A DNA stretch of 64,000 bases, taken from the NCBI GenBank assembly GCA_002166865.1, contig NHTQ01000001.1:62001-126000 (forward strand), read 5' to 3'. The stretch is from Rhodobacteraceae bacterium WFHF2C18 (GTDB taxonomy: Bacteria > Pseudomonadota > Alphaproteobacteria > Rhodobacterales > Rhodobacteraceae). The translations under genes and the position numbers were made by a program. Under the pieces are notes generated by a model. It saw nothing but the letters and a program-made list of their open reading frames with translations, ran no database searches and was not told the DNA's origin. Below are positions 46,059 to 55,544 of the stretch, piece by piece (within the stretch, counting starts at the first letter, position 1; each line of letters starts with the position of its first letter).

Positions 46059-46250
46059 TGTCCCCTCCCGTCTCTGCCGGGGCAGCGTGGCACGTCTTCG
46101 ACAGGCCGAAAAGGCCCATTCACGCCCCTTTTCGCGGTCCCGGCCTGTTTGCAATCCGTCGGCACAATGCCTAGGTTGGCGTCAGTCGCACAAGCACCCG
46201 CGCGATGGCGCGGCCTTGAAACCCATTCCCCCAAGACAAGTGGATACCCC

Positions 46251-46688
46251 ATGACCCAAGTCAAATCGGGCGACACCGTTCGGATTCATTACACCGGCAC
46301 GCTGACCAACGGCGAAACCTTCGACAGCTCCGAGGGCCGCGAGCCGCTGGAATTCACCGTCGGGTCCGGCCAGATCATCCCCGGCCTGGACAACGCGATG
46401 CCCGGTATGGAAGTCGGCCAGAAGAAAAGCGTCGAGGTCCCCGCGGACGAGGCCTATGGCCAGCCCGACCCCAACGCGCAGCAGGCGGTGCCGCGCGGCG
46501 AGATCCCCGACAACATCCCGCTCGACCTGGGCACGCAGCTGCAGGTGCAAACGCCCCAGGGCCAGGTGATGCCGGTCACCGTGGTGGATGTCACCGACGA
46601 ACAGGTCACGCTGGACGCTAACCACCCGCTGGCGGGCAAGGACCTGAAGTTCGATATCGAACTCGTCGGCATCGACGAAGAGACGTGA
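46251..46688 (+). CDS. FKBP-type peptidyl-prolyl isomerase (SlyD-like)
   Basis: A 145-residue cytoplasmic foldase and chaperone. It has the FKBP core VRIHYTGTLTNGETFDSSEG, GSGQIIPGLDNAMPGMEVGQ and the chaperone insert (IF domain) around DEAYGQPDPNAQQAVPRGEI. The end is DLKFDIELVGIDEET, without the metal-binding His-rich tail of E. coli SlyD. It is a single-gene forward unit between minus-strand genes. Confidence 0.9.
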   Translation: MTQVKSGDTVRIHYTGTLTNGETFDSSEGREPLEFTVGSGQIIPGLDNAMPGMEVGQKKSVEVPADEAYGQPDPNAQQAVPRGEIPDNIPLDLGTQLQVQTPQGQVMPVTVVDVTDEQVTLDANHPLAGKDLKFDIELVGIDEET

Positions 46689-46725
46689 TCCGGCGCGGCC
46701 CGGGCGGCGCCCGGGCCCTCGCGCC

Positions 46726-47718
46726 CTAGTCGATCTCCAGCAGAACGGCCCCGGCGCGGCCGCCGGCCATCACGGCCTCGTGCGCGGCCGCGCAGCGCGT
46801 CAGCGGATAGCGCGCGTGGATCGCCGGCGTCAGCGCGCCGGCGGCAAGCGCGCGCTGCAACACGTCGATCGCGGCCTGTCGCTGCGCTTGCGGCAGGATG
46901 TAGACCAGCACGATGTCGATCGTGATGGCCTTGAACAGGTAGGCGCCGAAGGGCAGGGCGGGCGTCATGTCCAGGCCCGAGCCATAAGCGGCCACCGTGC
47001 CGTTCTCGGCCATGACCTGTCCCAGCGTCTCGGCGTTGCGGCCGAATTCCACCTCCACCGCGCGGTGCACGCCCGCCTCTCCGGCCACGGCGGCGATCTT
47101 CTCGGCCAGTTGCGGATCGGCATAGTCGAAGGCGTGATCGGCGCCGGCCGCGGCCACCCGCGATAGCGACGTTTCCGAGGCGGTGGCGATCACCGTCGCG
47201 CCGCCCCACTTGGCCAGTTGCACGGCATTGTGGCCGACGGCGCCCGCGCCGCCGCTGATCAGCACGGTCTTGCCGGCCACCTCGCCGCCGCCGAAAACGC
47301 AATGCGCGGCCGTCATCCCCGGAATGCCCAGGCAGGCGCCGGCGTCCAGCGGCACGTCATCGGGCAGGGGCACGGCCTGCGCGGCGTCGATCGCGATGTA
47401 TTCGGCCGCCGTGCCGAAGGGGCGTCGCCACTGCCCGTTCCAGATCCAGACGCGCTGGCCCAAGCGACCGGCATCGACGCCCTCGCCCACCGCCTCGATC
47501 ACGCCGGCCCCGTCGGAATGCGGGATGATTCGGGGAAAGGGGGGCTTGGTGACCCCGGGCCGCGTGCCCGCGCGGGCCTTGGCGTCGGAGGGGTTCACAC
47601 CGGAGAAGGCCACCCGCACGAGCACCTCGCCCGGCTGCGGGGCGGGGGTTTCGGCCTCGCCGGTTTCCAGAACCTCGGCCGCCGGGCCGAAGCGTTCGTA
47701 CCAGACCGCGCGCATCAT
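46726..47718 (-). CDS. NADPH:quinone oxidoreductase-type zinc-independent dehydrogenase
   Basis: A 330-residue medium-chain reductase of the QOR/zeta-crystallin group. The N-terminus MRAVWYERFGPAAEVLETGE is typical. The NADPH site is GKTVLISGGAGAVGHNAVQL, with TASETSLSRVAAAGADHAFDY. The catalytic zinc ligands of alcohol dehydrogenases are missing. It probably reduces quinones or enones with NADPH. ATG 47715 is a close alternative start. Confidence 0.87.
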   Translation of the reverse strand: MMRAVWYERFGPAAEVLETGEAETPAPQPGEVLVRVAFSGVNPSDAKARAGTRPGVTKPPFPRIIPHSDGAGVIEAVGEGVDAGRLGQRVWIWNGQWRRPFGTAAEYIAIDAAQAVPLPDDVPLDAGACLGIPGMTAAHCVFGGGEVAGKTVLISGGAGAVGHNAVQLAKWGGATVIATASETSLSRVAAAGADHAFDYADPQLAEKIAAVAGEAGVHRAVEVEFGRNAETLGQVMAENGTVAAYGSGLDMTPALPFGAYLFKAITIDIVLVYILPQAQRQAAIDVLQRALAAGALTPAIHARYPLTRCAAAHEAVMAGGRAGAVLLEID

Positions 47719-47833
47719 GCTCTCCTCATTGCTGAAGTCCTTGGTGACACATCGGTTTAGGGGCGGGTGTAAAGTTTTTGTTTACCATACGCCCCTAATG
47801 CTCGGGCCACGGAAAGTAAACGCAGGGTGGCAC

Positions 47834-48148
47834 ATGACCATTGAAAAAAGAACGATCCTTTGCATGGCGGTTTCGGCTGGATTGGCCGGTTGCGGTACCC
47901 CCGAAAGCATGACCGAGCCGATCGTGTCCTCTTTCAACGAAGCAAGTGTCGAAATCCAGGTTGGGGAAAGCGACATGGGGTTCATGAGCGGGGACTTGCG
48001 GGCGCAGGCCATCCAAAAAGCCGACGCGAAGGCGGCCGAGATCTGTGCGCGCGGACCAAATCGGCGGGCGGAATTCGCAAGCCAGAGGCGCGTGCCGATC
48101 AGCCAGTATCTGTCGGTGACGCGGCGGTTGTACCTGTGCCTCGAATAG
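47834..48148 (+). CDS. Small putative lipoprotein
   Basis: A 104-residue protein with lipoprotein signal: RTILCMAVSAGLAGC, cleavage before Cys20. The mature part contains GDLRAQAIQKADAKAAEICA and SQYLSVTRRLYLCLE. Two further cysteines could form a disulfide. The family is not recognised, though short lipoproteins with a similar Ala-rich helix and terminal 'YLC' are frequent in Rhodobacteraceae. It stands alone and ends ahead of a terminator-like hairpin. Confidence 0.65.
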   Translation: MTIEKRTILCMAVSAGLAGCGTPESMTEPIVSSFNEASVEIQVGESDMGFMSGDLRAQAIQKADAKAAEICARGPNRRAEFASQRRVPISQYLSVTRRLYLCLE

Positions 48149-48243
48149 TGCGGGAAAGTGCCACCCCGCCTGGCGGGGCGGTCCGTTTGCGCACCGGCGT
48201 TTGAGACAGACGCCGCGCGCACTCGGCGCATCCAAGCACGCCA

Positions 48244-48270
48244 CGCCCCGTTCTCGGGTCGGGGCGTTTT
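48244..48270 (+). terminator. Rho-independent terminator
   Basis: CGCCCCG, loop TTCTCGGGT, CGGGGCG followed directly by TTTT. The seven-pair GC stem and T-run fit an intrinsic terminator for the lipoprotein transcript, 95 bases after its stop. Confidence 0.75.
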
Positions 48271-48338
48271 GCGCGGCATGACGTCCATGCGCTCGCCGTT
48301 GGCTGCCGGGCACGATGATGCCCGATGAGGGCAACCTT

Positions 48339-48764
48339 CTAATTGCGGGTGCGCCGCAGCCGGATCACGACGTCGACCGAGGCGATCTCGGCCCCCGAGG
48401 GCGCCTGCGGCAACCGCGTGATCTCCAGCTCCTCGGCGGGGGCGTCCGTCAGCCGTTCCTCGTCTTCCCAGAAGAAATGCGGATGGTCGTGGGTGTTGGT
48501 GTCAAAGTAGCTCTTCGACCCGTCCACCATGACCTCCTGGATCAGCCCCGCATCGCAGAAGGCGCGCAGGGTGTTGTAGACGGTGGCCAGCGACACGCTC
48601 TCGCCCATCTTCTGGACATCGGCGAACAGGCTTTCGGCGGTCACGTGGCGATGCTGGCCGTCTCCCATCAGCAGGGCGGCCAGCGTCAGCCGCTGGCGTG
48701 TGGGCCTGAGGCCGGCACCCGAAAGCCATTCGGATCCACGTTTTGCCATCTCAGGTGATGTCAC
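48339..48764 (-). CDS. irr: Iron response regulator Irr (Fur family)
   Basis: A 141-residue Fur-superfamily regulator. The winged helix includes GLRPTRQRLTLAALLMGDGQ and VTAESLFADVQKMGESVSLA with TVYNTLRAFCDAGLI. The His-rich segment FDTNTHDHPHFFWEDEERL matches the haem-linked region of Irr rather than the metal sites of Fur. Alphaproteobacterial Irr responds to haem status and represses or activates iron-use genes. It is divergent from fabA, the common Rhodobacteraceae arrangement. GTG 48764 has an AAAGGG site; ATG 48749 is also possible. Confidence 0.88.
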   Translation of the reverse strand: MTSPEMAKRGSEWLSGAGLRPTRQRLTLAALLMGDGQHRHVTAESLFADVQKMGESVSLATVYNTLRAFCDAGLIQEVMVDGSKSYFDTNTHDHPHFFWEDEERLTDAPAEELEITRLPQAPSGAEIASVDVVIRLRRTRN

Positions 48765-48791
48765 GGCTTGTATCCCTTTTCCTTCCCGCTC

Positions 48792-48821
48792 AATATAGGG
48801 AGTGGCAAAGGGGGATTTCAA
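48792..48821 (-). promoter_or_regulatory. Sigma-70-like promoter for irr
   Basis: On the minus strand, TTGAAA (complement of 48816-48821), 18 bases, then TATATT (complement of 48792-48797) lies about 30-45 bases upstream of the irr start codon. Both boxes are close to consensus in an otherwise GC-rich region. Confidence 0.55.
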
Positions 48822-48822
48822 A

Positions 48823-48835
48823 CGAATTTCATTCG
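48823..48835. promoter_or_regulatory. Inverted repeat in the irr-fabA divergent region
   Basis: CGAAT-TTC-ATTCG is a perfect 5-bp inverted repeat placed just upstream of the irr -35 box and about 100 bases before fabA. It could be an operator for Irr itself or another regulator; it does not match the full iron-control-element consensus. Confidence 0.35.
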
Positions 48836-48935
48836 CGGGCCCCGGGCTTGCCGGCGCAGGCAGGCTTGCAAGGAGCTTTCGGCGGGTGATAAGGGGTCGG
48901 CGACGATCCGCGCCACAAGCAGAGGGGCCGCCTGA

Positions 48936-49445
48936 ATGGCCGATTATCCAAGCAGTTTCGACAAGGACGACCTGCTGAAATGCGCCCGCGGGGAGCTCTT
49001 CGGCGAAGGCAACGCGCAGTTGCCCGAGCCGCCGATGCTGATGGTGGACCGGATCACCGACATCAGCAGCGAGGGCGGACCCCACGGCAAGGGCCATGTC
49101 GTGGCCGAGTTCGACATCCACCCCGACCTGTGGTTCTTCAAGTGCCATTTCCCCGGCAACCCGATCATGCCCGGATGCCTGGGCCTTGACGGCCTGTGGC
49201 AGTTGACCGGCTTCAACCTGGGCTGGCGCGGCTGGCAGGGGCGCGGCTACGCGCTCGGCGTGGGCGAGGTCAAGCTGACGGGCATGGTCCGGCCCGACCG
49301 GACAATGCTGACCTACTACGTGGATTTCACCAAGGCTGTGCAGACCCGCCGGCTGACCATGGGGGTCGCCGACGGCCGGGTCGAGGCCGAAGGCGAGGTC
49401 ATCTACCAGGTCAAGGACCTCAAGGTCGCACTGTCGGAAAGCTAG
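48936..49445 (+). CDS. fabA: 3-hydroxydecanoyl-ACP dehydratase/isomerase
   Basis: Dehydrates 3-hydroxyacyl-ACP and isomerises the C10 intermediate to start unsaturated fatty acid synthesis. 169 residues, standard. The hot-dog fold active site is [20 protein letters not shown], with catalytic His and, in the same block, Asp. Opening [20 protein letters not shown] is typical. It forms an operon with fabB (27 bases) and fabI. Confidence 0.96.
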   Translation: MADYPSSFDKDDLLKCARGELFGEGNAQLPEPPMLMVDRITDISSEGGPHGKGHVVAEFDIHPDLWFFKCHFPGNPIMPGCLGLDGLWQLTGFNLGWRGWQGRGYALGVGEVKLTGMVRPDRTMLTYYVDFTKAVQTRRLTMGVADGRVEAEGEVIYQVKDLKVALSES

Positions 49446-49472
49446 ATTCCAACAAGCCAGGGAGGGCGCCAA

Positions 49473-50702
49473 ATGCGTCGCGTCGTCGTCACGGGTCTGG
49501 GGATCGTTTCCTCGATCGGCAACAATGCGGAGGAGGTGCTGGCCGCGCTCAGGACCGGCACCTCGGGCATCGAGGCCAGCCCCGAAATGGCCGAACACGG
49601 CTTTCGCAGCCAGGTCGCCGGCACGCTCAAGATCGACGTGGCCGAACACGTGGACAAGCGCACCCTGCGCTTCATGGGCCCCGGTGCCGCCTATGCCCAC
49701 ATCGCCATGAGCCAGGCCATCGCCGATGCCGGGCTGGAGGAGGCCGACATCGTCAACCCGCGTACCGGCCTGGTCGCGGGCTCCGGCGGGCCCTCGACCA
49801 GCGCCATGCTGGCCGCGCACCAGACGGTGCTGGACAAGGGCAGCCCCAAGCGCATCGGCCCCTTCGCCGTGCCCAAGTGCATGTCCTCGACGATCTCGGC
49901 CAACCTCTCCACCGCTTTCCGGATCAAGGGCATCAACTACTCGATCACCTCGGCCTGCTCCACCTCGCTGCACTGCATCGGCAACGCGGCCGAGCAGATC
50001 ATGATGGGCAAGCAGGACGTGATCTTCGCCGGCGGCGGCGAGGAACTCGACTGGACCCTGTCGTGCCTCTTCGACGCGATGGGCGCGATGAGCGCCAAGT
50101 ACAACGACCAGCCCGAACGCGCCTCCCGCGCCTTCGACACCGACCGCGACGGCTTCGTCATCTCCGGCGGCGGCGGCATGGTCGTGCTGGAGGATCTCGA
50201 ACACGCCAGGGCCCGCGGCGCCAAGATCTACGCCGAGGTCACGGGCTATGCCGCCACCTCGGACGGGCACGACATGGTCGCGCCCTCGGGCGAGGGCGGC
50301 GAGCGCGCCATGCGGCTGGCGCTCGACTCGCTTCCGCCGGACCGCCGTGTGGGTTACATCAACGCGCACGGCACCTCCACGCCGGTGGGCGATGCCGGCG
50401 AGGTCGAGGCCGTGCGCCGCATCTTCGGGCAGGGCAGCACCCCGCCCATCAGTTCCACCAAGTCGATGACCGGCCACAGCCAGGGCGCCACCGGCGCGCA
50501 GGAGGCGATCTATTGCCTGCTGGCGCTGGAACACGACTTCATCATTCCCTCGATCAACGTGGAAACGCTCGACCCCGCGCTTTCGCCCGAGGAGATCGCG
50601 ACCGCGCGCGTCGACAACGCGGGTCTGGATACGGTGATGACCAACAGTTTCGGTTTCGGCGGCACCAACGGGTCCATGCTGCTGAGCAAATACCACGGAT
50701 GA
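49473..50702 (+). CDS. fabB: Beta-ketoacyl-ACP synthase I
   Basis: Condensing enzyme for elongation of cis-3-decenoyl-ACP. A 409-residue thiolase-fold protein. The Cys-His-His triad is in YSITSACSTSLHCIGNAAEQ, INAHGTSTPVGDAGE and TKSMTGHSQGATGAQEA. FGFGGTNGSMLL near the end is conserved. It follows fabA by 27 bases with GGGAGG and precedes fabI by seven bases. Confidence 0.96.
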   Translation: MRRVVVTGLGIVSSIGNNAEEVLAALRTGTSGIEASPEMAEHGFRSQVAGTLKIDVAEHVDKRTLRFMGPGAAYAHIAMSQAIADAGLEEADIVNPRTGLVAGSGGPSTSAMLAAHQTVLDKGSPKRIGPFAVPKCMSSTISANLSTAFRIKGINYSITSACSTSLHCIGNAAEQIMMGKQDVIFAGGGEELDWTLSCLFDAMGAMSAKYNDQPERASRAFDTDRDGFVISGGGGMVVLEDLEHARARGAKIYAEVTGYAATSDGHDMVAPSGEGGERAMRLALDSLPPDRRVGYINAHGTSTPVGDAGEVEAVRRIFGQGSTPPISSTKSMTGHSQGATGAQEAIYCLLALEHDFIIPSINVETLDPALSPEEIATARVDNAGLDTVMTNSFGFGGTNGSMLLSKYHG

Positions 50703-50709
50703 TAGTCAG

Positions 50710-51501
50710 ATGAACAACTCGATGCAGGGCAAGCGCGGCCTGATCATGGGAGTTGCCAACGAGCGCTCCCTCGCCTGGGGGATCGCCAAGGCGATGCACG
50801 AGGCCGGGGCCGAGCTGGCCTTCTCCTACCAGGGCGCCAACTTCGGCAAGCGGGTGGAGCCGCTGGCGGCCTCGGTCGGCTCCGATGTCCTGCTGGACGC
50901 CGACGTCACCGACGACGCCTCGATGGACGCCGCCTTCGAGCAGCTGGCCGCGCGCTGGCCGACGATCGATTTCGTCGTTCACGCCATCGCCTATTCCGAC
51001 AAGACCGAGCTGTCGGGCCGCTTCATCAACACCAGCCGGCGCAACTTCAAGCACTCGCTGGACATCTCGGCCTATTCCTTCATCGACACCGCCCGCCGCG
51101 CCTATCCCCTGATGAAGGATCACGGCGGCACGCTCTTGACGCTGACCTACCAGGGCTCCAACAAGGTCGTGCCCAACTACAACGTCATGGGCGTGGCCAA
51201 GGCGGCGCTGGAATCGGCCACGCGCTACCTGGCCAATGACCTCGGCCCCGACGGCATCCGCGTGAACGCCATCAGCCCCGGCCCGATGAAGACGCTGGCC
51301 GGCGCCGCCATCGGCGGCGCGCGCCGCACCTACAAGCACACCGACCAGAACGCGCCCCTGCGCGCCAACGCCACGCTGGATGCGATCGGCGGCACGGCCG
51401 TCTACCTGGCCTCCGACGCCGGCGCCTGCACCTCGGGCGAGATCATCCATGTCGATGGGGGCTATCACGTGCTGGGCATGCCCCAGGCCGAGAACCTCTG
51501 A
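50710..51501 (+). CDS. fabI: Enoyl-ACP reductase (NADH)
   Basis: Last reduction step of the fatty acid cycle. A 263-residue SDR: GKRGLIMGVANERSLAWGIA, then the catalytic Tyr-x6-Lys region in SNKVVPNYNVMGVAKAALES and SPGPMKTLAGAAIGG. The triclosan-sensitive FabI type is identified by these motifs. ATG 50722 (MQGKRGL) may be the true start since homologues begin there. It is last of the fabA-fabB-fabI operon. Confidence 0.95.
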   Translation: MNNSMQGKRGLIMGVANERSLAWGIAKAMHEAGAELAFSYQGANFGKRVEPLAASVGSDVLLDADVTDDASMDAAFEQLAARWPTIDFVVHAIAYSDKTELSGRFINTSRRNFKHSLDISAYSFIDTARRAYPLMKDHGGTLLTLTYQGSNKVVPNYNVMGVAKAALESATRYLANDLGPDGIRVNAISPGPMKTLAGAAIGGARRTYKHTDQNAPLRANATLDAIGGTAVYLASDAGACTSGEIIHVDGGYHVLGMPQAENL

Positions 51502-51599
51502 CCGCGCGGCGGCTGTCACGAAAAGGTCCGGAGCGGACGGAACCTGTCCCGTAACCCGCGCGTTTGCCCGGAGATTCCGGCATCCGCAAAGGAGGGACC

Positions 51600-52928
51600 A
51601 TGTCGCAGGACGCCAGCCAGAGCCGCAGGCATCCCAACGTGCCCAGCGTCGATCAATCGGATCGGACGGTGCCGGCCAACCTGCGCCAGACCGGCCCGAC
51701 CCCCGTGCAGATGCTCGTCTCGACCCGGGTGCGGAAATCGCCGTTCTGGCACCTCTCGGTCGAGGCCGGCGCCTGGCGCGCCACCGTCTACAACCGCATG
51801 TATCACCCCCGCGGCTATGCCAGGCCCGAGGATGGCGGCGCGATGGCCGAGTACCGTGCGCTGGTGAACCGGGTCACGCTCTGGAACGTGGCCGTGGAGC
51901 GCCAGATCCGCGTCAAGGGCCCGCAGGCGGAGGATTTCGTCAATTTCGTCATCACCCGCGATGCGACGCGGATCAAGCCGATGCACGGCAAGTACTGCAT
52001 TCTGTGCAACGAGCGCGGCGGCATCCTGAACGATCCCGTGCTGCTGCGGCTCGCGCAGGACGAGTTCTGGTTCTCGATCTCCGACAGCGACCTGATGCTC
52101 TGGCTGCAAGGGGTGAACACGCCCCGTGGCTGGGAGGTGGAGATCGACGAGATCGACGTCGCCCCCCTGCAGGTGCAGGGGCCGCTGTCGGAGGACCTGA
52201 TGGCCGACGTGGTGGGCGACGAGGTGCGCGAGATCCCCTATTACGGCTTGCTGGAAACCGAAATCGACGGCTGCCCGGTGGTTGTCAGCCAGACCGGCTT
52301 CTCGGGCGAGAAGGGCTACGAGGTCTATGTGCGCAACGCCCACGAAACCGCCGAGCAGGTCTGGTACGCCATCCGCGGCGTCGGCGCGCGCTACGGGCTG
52401 CGCGTCATCGCGCCCGCCCACCACCGCCGCATCGCCGCCGGGATCCTGTCCTGGGGCCAGGACATGGATGCCGAAACCTCGCCGTTCCAGGTCAATCTTG
52501 CCTACCAGGTGCCGCGCAAGAAGACGGCCGACTACATCGGCAAGGCGGCGCTCGAACGCCAGCGCGACCTGATCGACGCCGGCGGCTATCCCTTCCGGCT
52601 CAAGATGGTCGGCCTCAAGATGGGCGGCCAGCCGATCACCGACTACGCCCCGGACTTCTGGCTGATCGCCGATGGCGACGGGCGCCGCTGCGGCTACGTC
52701 ACCTCGCCTTGGTGGTCCCCGGAGCTGGACACAAACATCGCCCTCGGCTTCGTCCCGTGGGAGAAGACCGAGATCGGCACCGCGCTCAGGGTGGAACTGC
52801 CCGAGCGGTACCGCGAAGCCTCGGGCGAGCCGGTCGATGCCATCGTCTCCGAGGTGCCCTTCGTCCCCTCCGCGCATCCCAGTGCGCGCGAACGGGCGAG
52901 GGAAAGGGGCCGCGACAGCACCGAATGA
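51600..52928 (+). CDS. GcvT-fold aminomethyltransferase, DmdA-related
   Basis: A 442-residue folate-dependent methyltransferase-fold protein. RKSPFWHLSVEAGAWRATVY and VTLWNVAVERQIRVKGPQAE resemble DmdA (DMSP demethylase), as do ERGGILNDPVLLRLAQDEFW and SDSDLMLWLQGV. The C-terminal barrel is GCPVVVSQTGFSGEKGYEVY. DmdA is nearer 365-370 residues; this one carries an extra N-terminal ~35 residues and a C-terminal Arg/Glu tail. It is therefore a related demethylase or glycine cleavage T homologue, with methyl donor unknown. Start set by AAGGAGGG. It is downstream of fabI with its own ribosome site. Confidence 0.75.
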   Translation: MSQDASQSRRHPNVPSVDQSDRTVPANLRQTGPTPVQMLVSTRVRKSPFWHLSVEAGAWRATVYNRMYHPRGYARPEDGGAMAEYRALVNRVTLWNVAVERQIRVKGPQAEDFVNFVITRDATRIKPMHGKYCILCNERGGILNDPVLLRLAQDEFWFSISDSDLMLWLQGVNTPRGWEVEIDEIDVAPLQVQGPLSEDLMADVVGDEVREIPYYGLLETEIDGCPVVVSQTGFSGEKGYEVYVRNAHETAEQVWYAIRGVGARYGLRVIAPAHHRRIAAGILSWGQDMDAETSPFQVNLAYQVPRKKTADYIGKAALERQRDLIDAGGYPFRLKMVGLKMGGQPITDYAPDFWLIADGDGRRCGYVTSPWWSPELDTNIALGFVPWEKTEIGTALRVELPERYREASGEPVDAIVSEVPFVPSAHPSARERARERGRDSTE

Positions 52929-53018
52929 GCCGAAGGCGCCGCCCCGGCACGCGGGCGCGGCAGGGGTAGGGGGAGGCGCCCCGCCATTTCCGGCGCCGGG
53001 CGCCCGCGCCCCCGCCGG

Positions 53019-53888
53019 TCAGAACCACTGGCCGGGTTCCATCAGGCCCAGGTCCAGCAGTTGGCGCGAATGCCACTCGAAGGGGATGGAATTGTGCCAG
53101 GTGAAGGTCTGGATGTCGAAGGTGGAGCCCGGGTTGCGCTTCAGGGCCTTGGCCGTGCGGAACGACACGATGGCGGCCGTCAGGTTGTGGTGCCAGGGGC
53201 AGGCATAGGTGTTGTATTCCTCGTCATCGAAGGTGTGATCGTCGCGCAGGTGCAGGCCGGGCTTGGCACGGAACAGCGCGATGCGGTCGATCTTGCGGCG
53301 CTTGGCCGAAATATGCTCTTCGTAGCGCCAGCGCAGCCCGCCGAAGAAATCCAGCTGCCGGTCCTTCGGATGCCCGTGGTTGGCGGGGTCGGGGCGGGCC
53401 AGCGCGTAGTAGCCCGATTTGTCCAGGTGCGCATCCTCCAGCGACACCGCGTCGGGATGCGCCGACAGGTCCCGCGCGTAAAGGTCGATCACGTAGGTCA
53501 GCATCGCGTCGCGGCGTTCCTCGGTGTGGAAGGCCAGCATCTCGCCCACGGTGCGGGTCTCGCAGAAAGGGTAGAACAGGTATTCGGCGTTGAAGCAGTA
53601 ATACAGCCAGATCCCCGGCGCGGCGGCGGCCACGCGGTTCACCGTCTCGGCGAAGGAGGTGCCGGCCCTCGTCACGTGGTCGATTCGCACCACCCGGCCG
53701 TGCAGATCAGCGGGCAGGGCGAAGGCCGCCGGCATCAGCGCCAGGACCTGCCTGAACCCGCAATCCAGGTGATGGCGCAGGGTGCTGGCCACCTCCACCT
53801 CGTCCTCCACCAGGATCAGCGCGACCGGCCCCTTGGTCAGGTGGGCCCGGCCGTCCTTCAGGAAACTGTCGAGGCTGGAATACTGCAT
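53019..53888 (-). CDS. Glycosyltransferase 2-like protein of unknown role
   Basis: A 289-residue soluble protein. It begins with [20 protein letters not shown], typical of proteins where the GT-A strand replaces the usual opening. It has [40 protein letters not shown] and [20 protein letters not shown]. These blocks recur in Rhodobacteraceae proteins labelled as glycosyltransferase 2-like, often beside miaB. A function as transferase is a family inference; no DxD is obvious. Single-gene minus unit, divergent from miaB with 106 bases between. Confidence 0.6.
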   Translation of the reverse strand: MQYSSLDSFLKDGRAHLTKGPVALILVEDEVEVASTLRHHLDCGFRQVLALMPAAFALPADLHGRVVRIDHVTRAGTSFAETVNRVAAAAPGIWLYYCFNAEYLFYPFCETRTVGEMLAFHTEERRDAMLTYVIDLYARDLSAHPDAVSLEDAHLDKSGYYALARPDPANHGHPKDRQLDFFGGLRWRYEEHISAKRRKIDRIALFRAKPGLHLRDDHTFDDEEYNTYACPWHHNLTAAIVSFRTAKALKRNPGSTFDIQTFTWHNSIPFEWHSRQLLDLGLMEPGQWF

Positions 53889-53994
53889 CGTCGGGGCCTT
53901 TTTGCCGCGCAGGGTGGGTCAATCCGGCCCGCATTGCAAGCCACCCCCGTTGTGGTGTAGGCAAGCGCTCTCAAGCGGCGACAGGACGGGCACA

Positions 53995-55323
53995 ATGGCG
54001 CAGGCGAAGAAGCTCTATATCAGGACCTATGGCTGTCAGATGAACGTCTACGACAGCGAGCGCATGGCCGAGGCCATGGGCAGCGCGGGCTACACCCAGG
54101 CCGCCACGCCCGAAGAGGCAGACATGATCCTGCTCAACACCTGTCACATCCGCGAAAAGGCCGCCGAGAAGGTCTATTCCGAACTCGGCCGCTTCAAGCC
54201 GCTGAAAGAGGCCAACCCCGATCTCAAGATCGGCGTGGCGGGCTGCGTGGCCCAGGCCGAGGGCGAGGAGATCATGCGCCGCCAGCCCCTGGTGGACATG
54301 GTCGTCGGCCCGCAGAGCTATCACCGCCTGCCGCAGATGGAGGCCCGGGCCCGCCAGGGCGGCAAGGCGCTGGATACCGATTTCCCCGAGGACGACAAGT
54401 TCGACACCCTGCGCACCCGGCCCAAGGCGAAGCGCGGGCCCACGGCCTTCCTGACCGTGCAGGAAGGCTGCGACAAGTTCTGCGCCTTCTGCGTCGTGCC
54501 CTACACCCGCGGCGCCGAGGTCAGCCGCCCCGCGCCCCGCGTGCTGGAAGAGGCGCGCGACCTGGTCGAGCGCGGCGTGCGCGAGATCACGCTGCTGGGC
54601 CAGAACGTCAACGCCTACCACGGCGCGGGCCCGGACGGGGCCGACTGGTCGCTGGCGCGGCTGATCTGGGCGCTCAATGACATCGACGGGCTGGAGCGCA
54701 TCCGCTTCACCACCAGCCACCCCAACGACATGACCGACGACCTGATCGCGGCGCACGGGACGTGTGACAAGCTCATGCCCTACCTGCACCTGCCCGTGCA
54801 ATCGGGCAGCGACCGCATCCTCAAGCGCATGAACCGCAAGCACACCGCCGAAAGCTACCTGCGGCTGATCGAGCGCATCCGCGCCGCGCGCCCCGACATC
54901 CTGCTTTCTGGCGATTTCATCGTCGGCTTCCCCGAGGAGACCGAGGCCGATTTCCAGGCCACGCTCGACCTGATCGAGGAGGTGAACTACGGCTACGCCT
55001 TCTCGTTCAAGTATTCCACCCGGCCCGGCACGCCCGCCGCCGAGCGCGCGCAGCTCGACGAGGACGTGAAATCCGACCGCCTGCAGCGCCTGCAGGCCCT
55101 GCTGACCCGGCAACAGCGCGCCGCGCAGGACGCGATGGTGGGCCGGCAGGTCAAGGTGCTCTTCGAAAAGCCCGGGCGCGAGCCCGGGCAGATGGTGGGC
55201 AAGTCCGATTACCTGCATGCGGTTCATGTCGCCGACACCGGAATCGCCGCCGGGCAGATCGCGCCCGTCGAGATCCTCGAAAGCGGCCCCAATTCGCTGG
55301 CCGGTCGCCTGTCGGGGGGCTGA
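53995..55323 (+). CDS. miaB: tRNA-2-methylthio-N6-dimethylallyladenosine synthase
   Basis: Radical-SAM methylthiotransferase acting at A37 of tRNA. The 442-residue length is standard. N-terminal UPF0004 cluster: [39 protein letters not shown] and [10 protein letters not shown]. The radical-SAM cysteines are in [16 protein letters not shown] (CxxxCxxC). A TRAM domain ends the protein ([29 protein letters not shown]). It is a single gene with AGGA ribosome site. Confidence 0.96.
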   Translation: MAQAKKLYIRTYGCQMNVYDSERMAEAMGSAGYTQAATPEEADMILLNTCHIREKAAEKVYSELGRFKPLKEANPDLKIGVAGCVAQAEGEEIMRRQPLVDMVVGPQSYHRLPQMEARARQGGKALDTDFPEDDKFDTLRTRPKAKRGPTAFLTVQEGCDKFCAFCVVPYTRGAEVSRPAPRVLEEARDLVERGVREITLLGQNVNAYHGAGPDGADWSLARLIWALNDIDGLERIRFTTSHPNDMTDDLIAAHGTCDKLMPYLHLPVQSGSDRILKRMNRKHTAESYLRLIERIRAARPDILLSGDFIVGFPEETEADFQATLDLIEEVNYGYAFSFKYSTRPGTPAAERAQLDEDVKSDRLQRLQALLTRQQRAAQDAMVGRQVKVLFEKPGREPGQMVGKSDYLHAVHVADTGIAAGQIAPVEILESGPNSLAGRLSGG

Positions 55324-55544
55324 GCGCCCGCCGGTCAGCCGGGCAATCCGCTGAGATGGCAGGTATTTTTCCCGCCGGCGCAGGAATTGTGGCGGGAATA
55401 CGGCATTGTTTCCGCTGGCTCCACAATGCCGGGGGAATTTGTCTTCACATCGACTCCAAACTTGCTAAACTCAAAAAATAATTCGATTTTTGGCCCGTGG
55501 CCGAACGCCACCCGCCAAGGGGGATGTTTTAGCAAAAAAGGACA

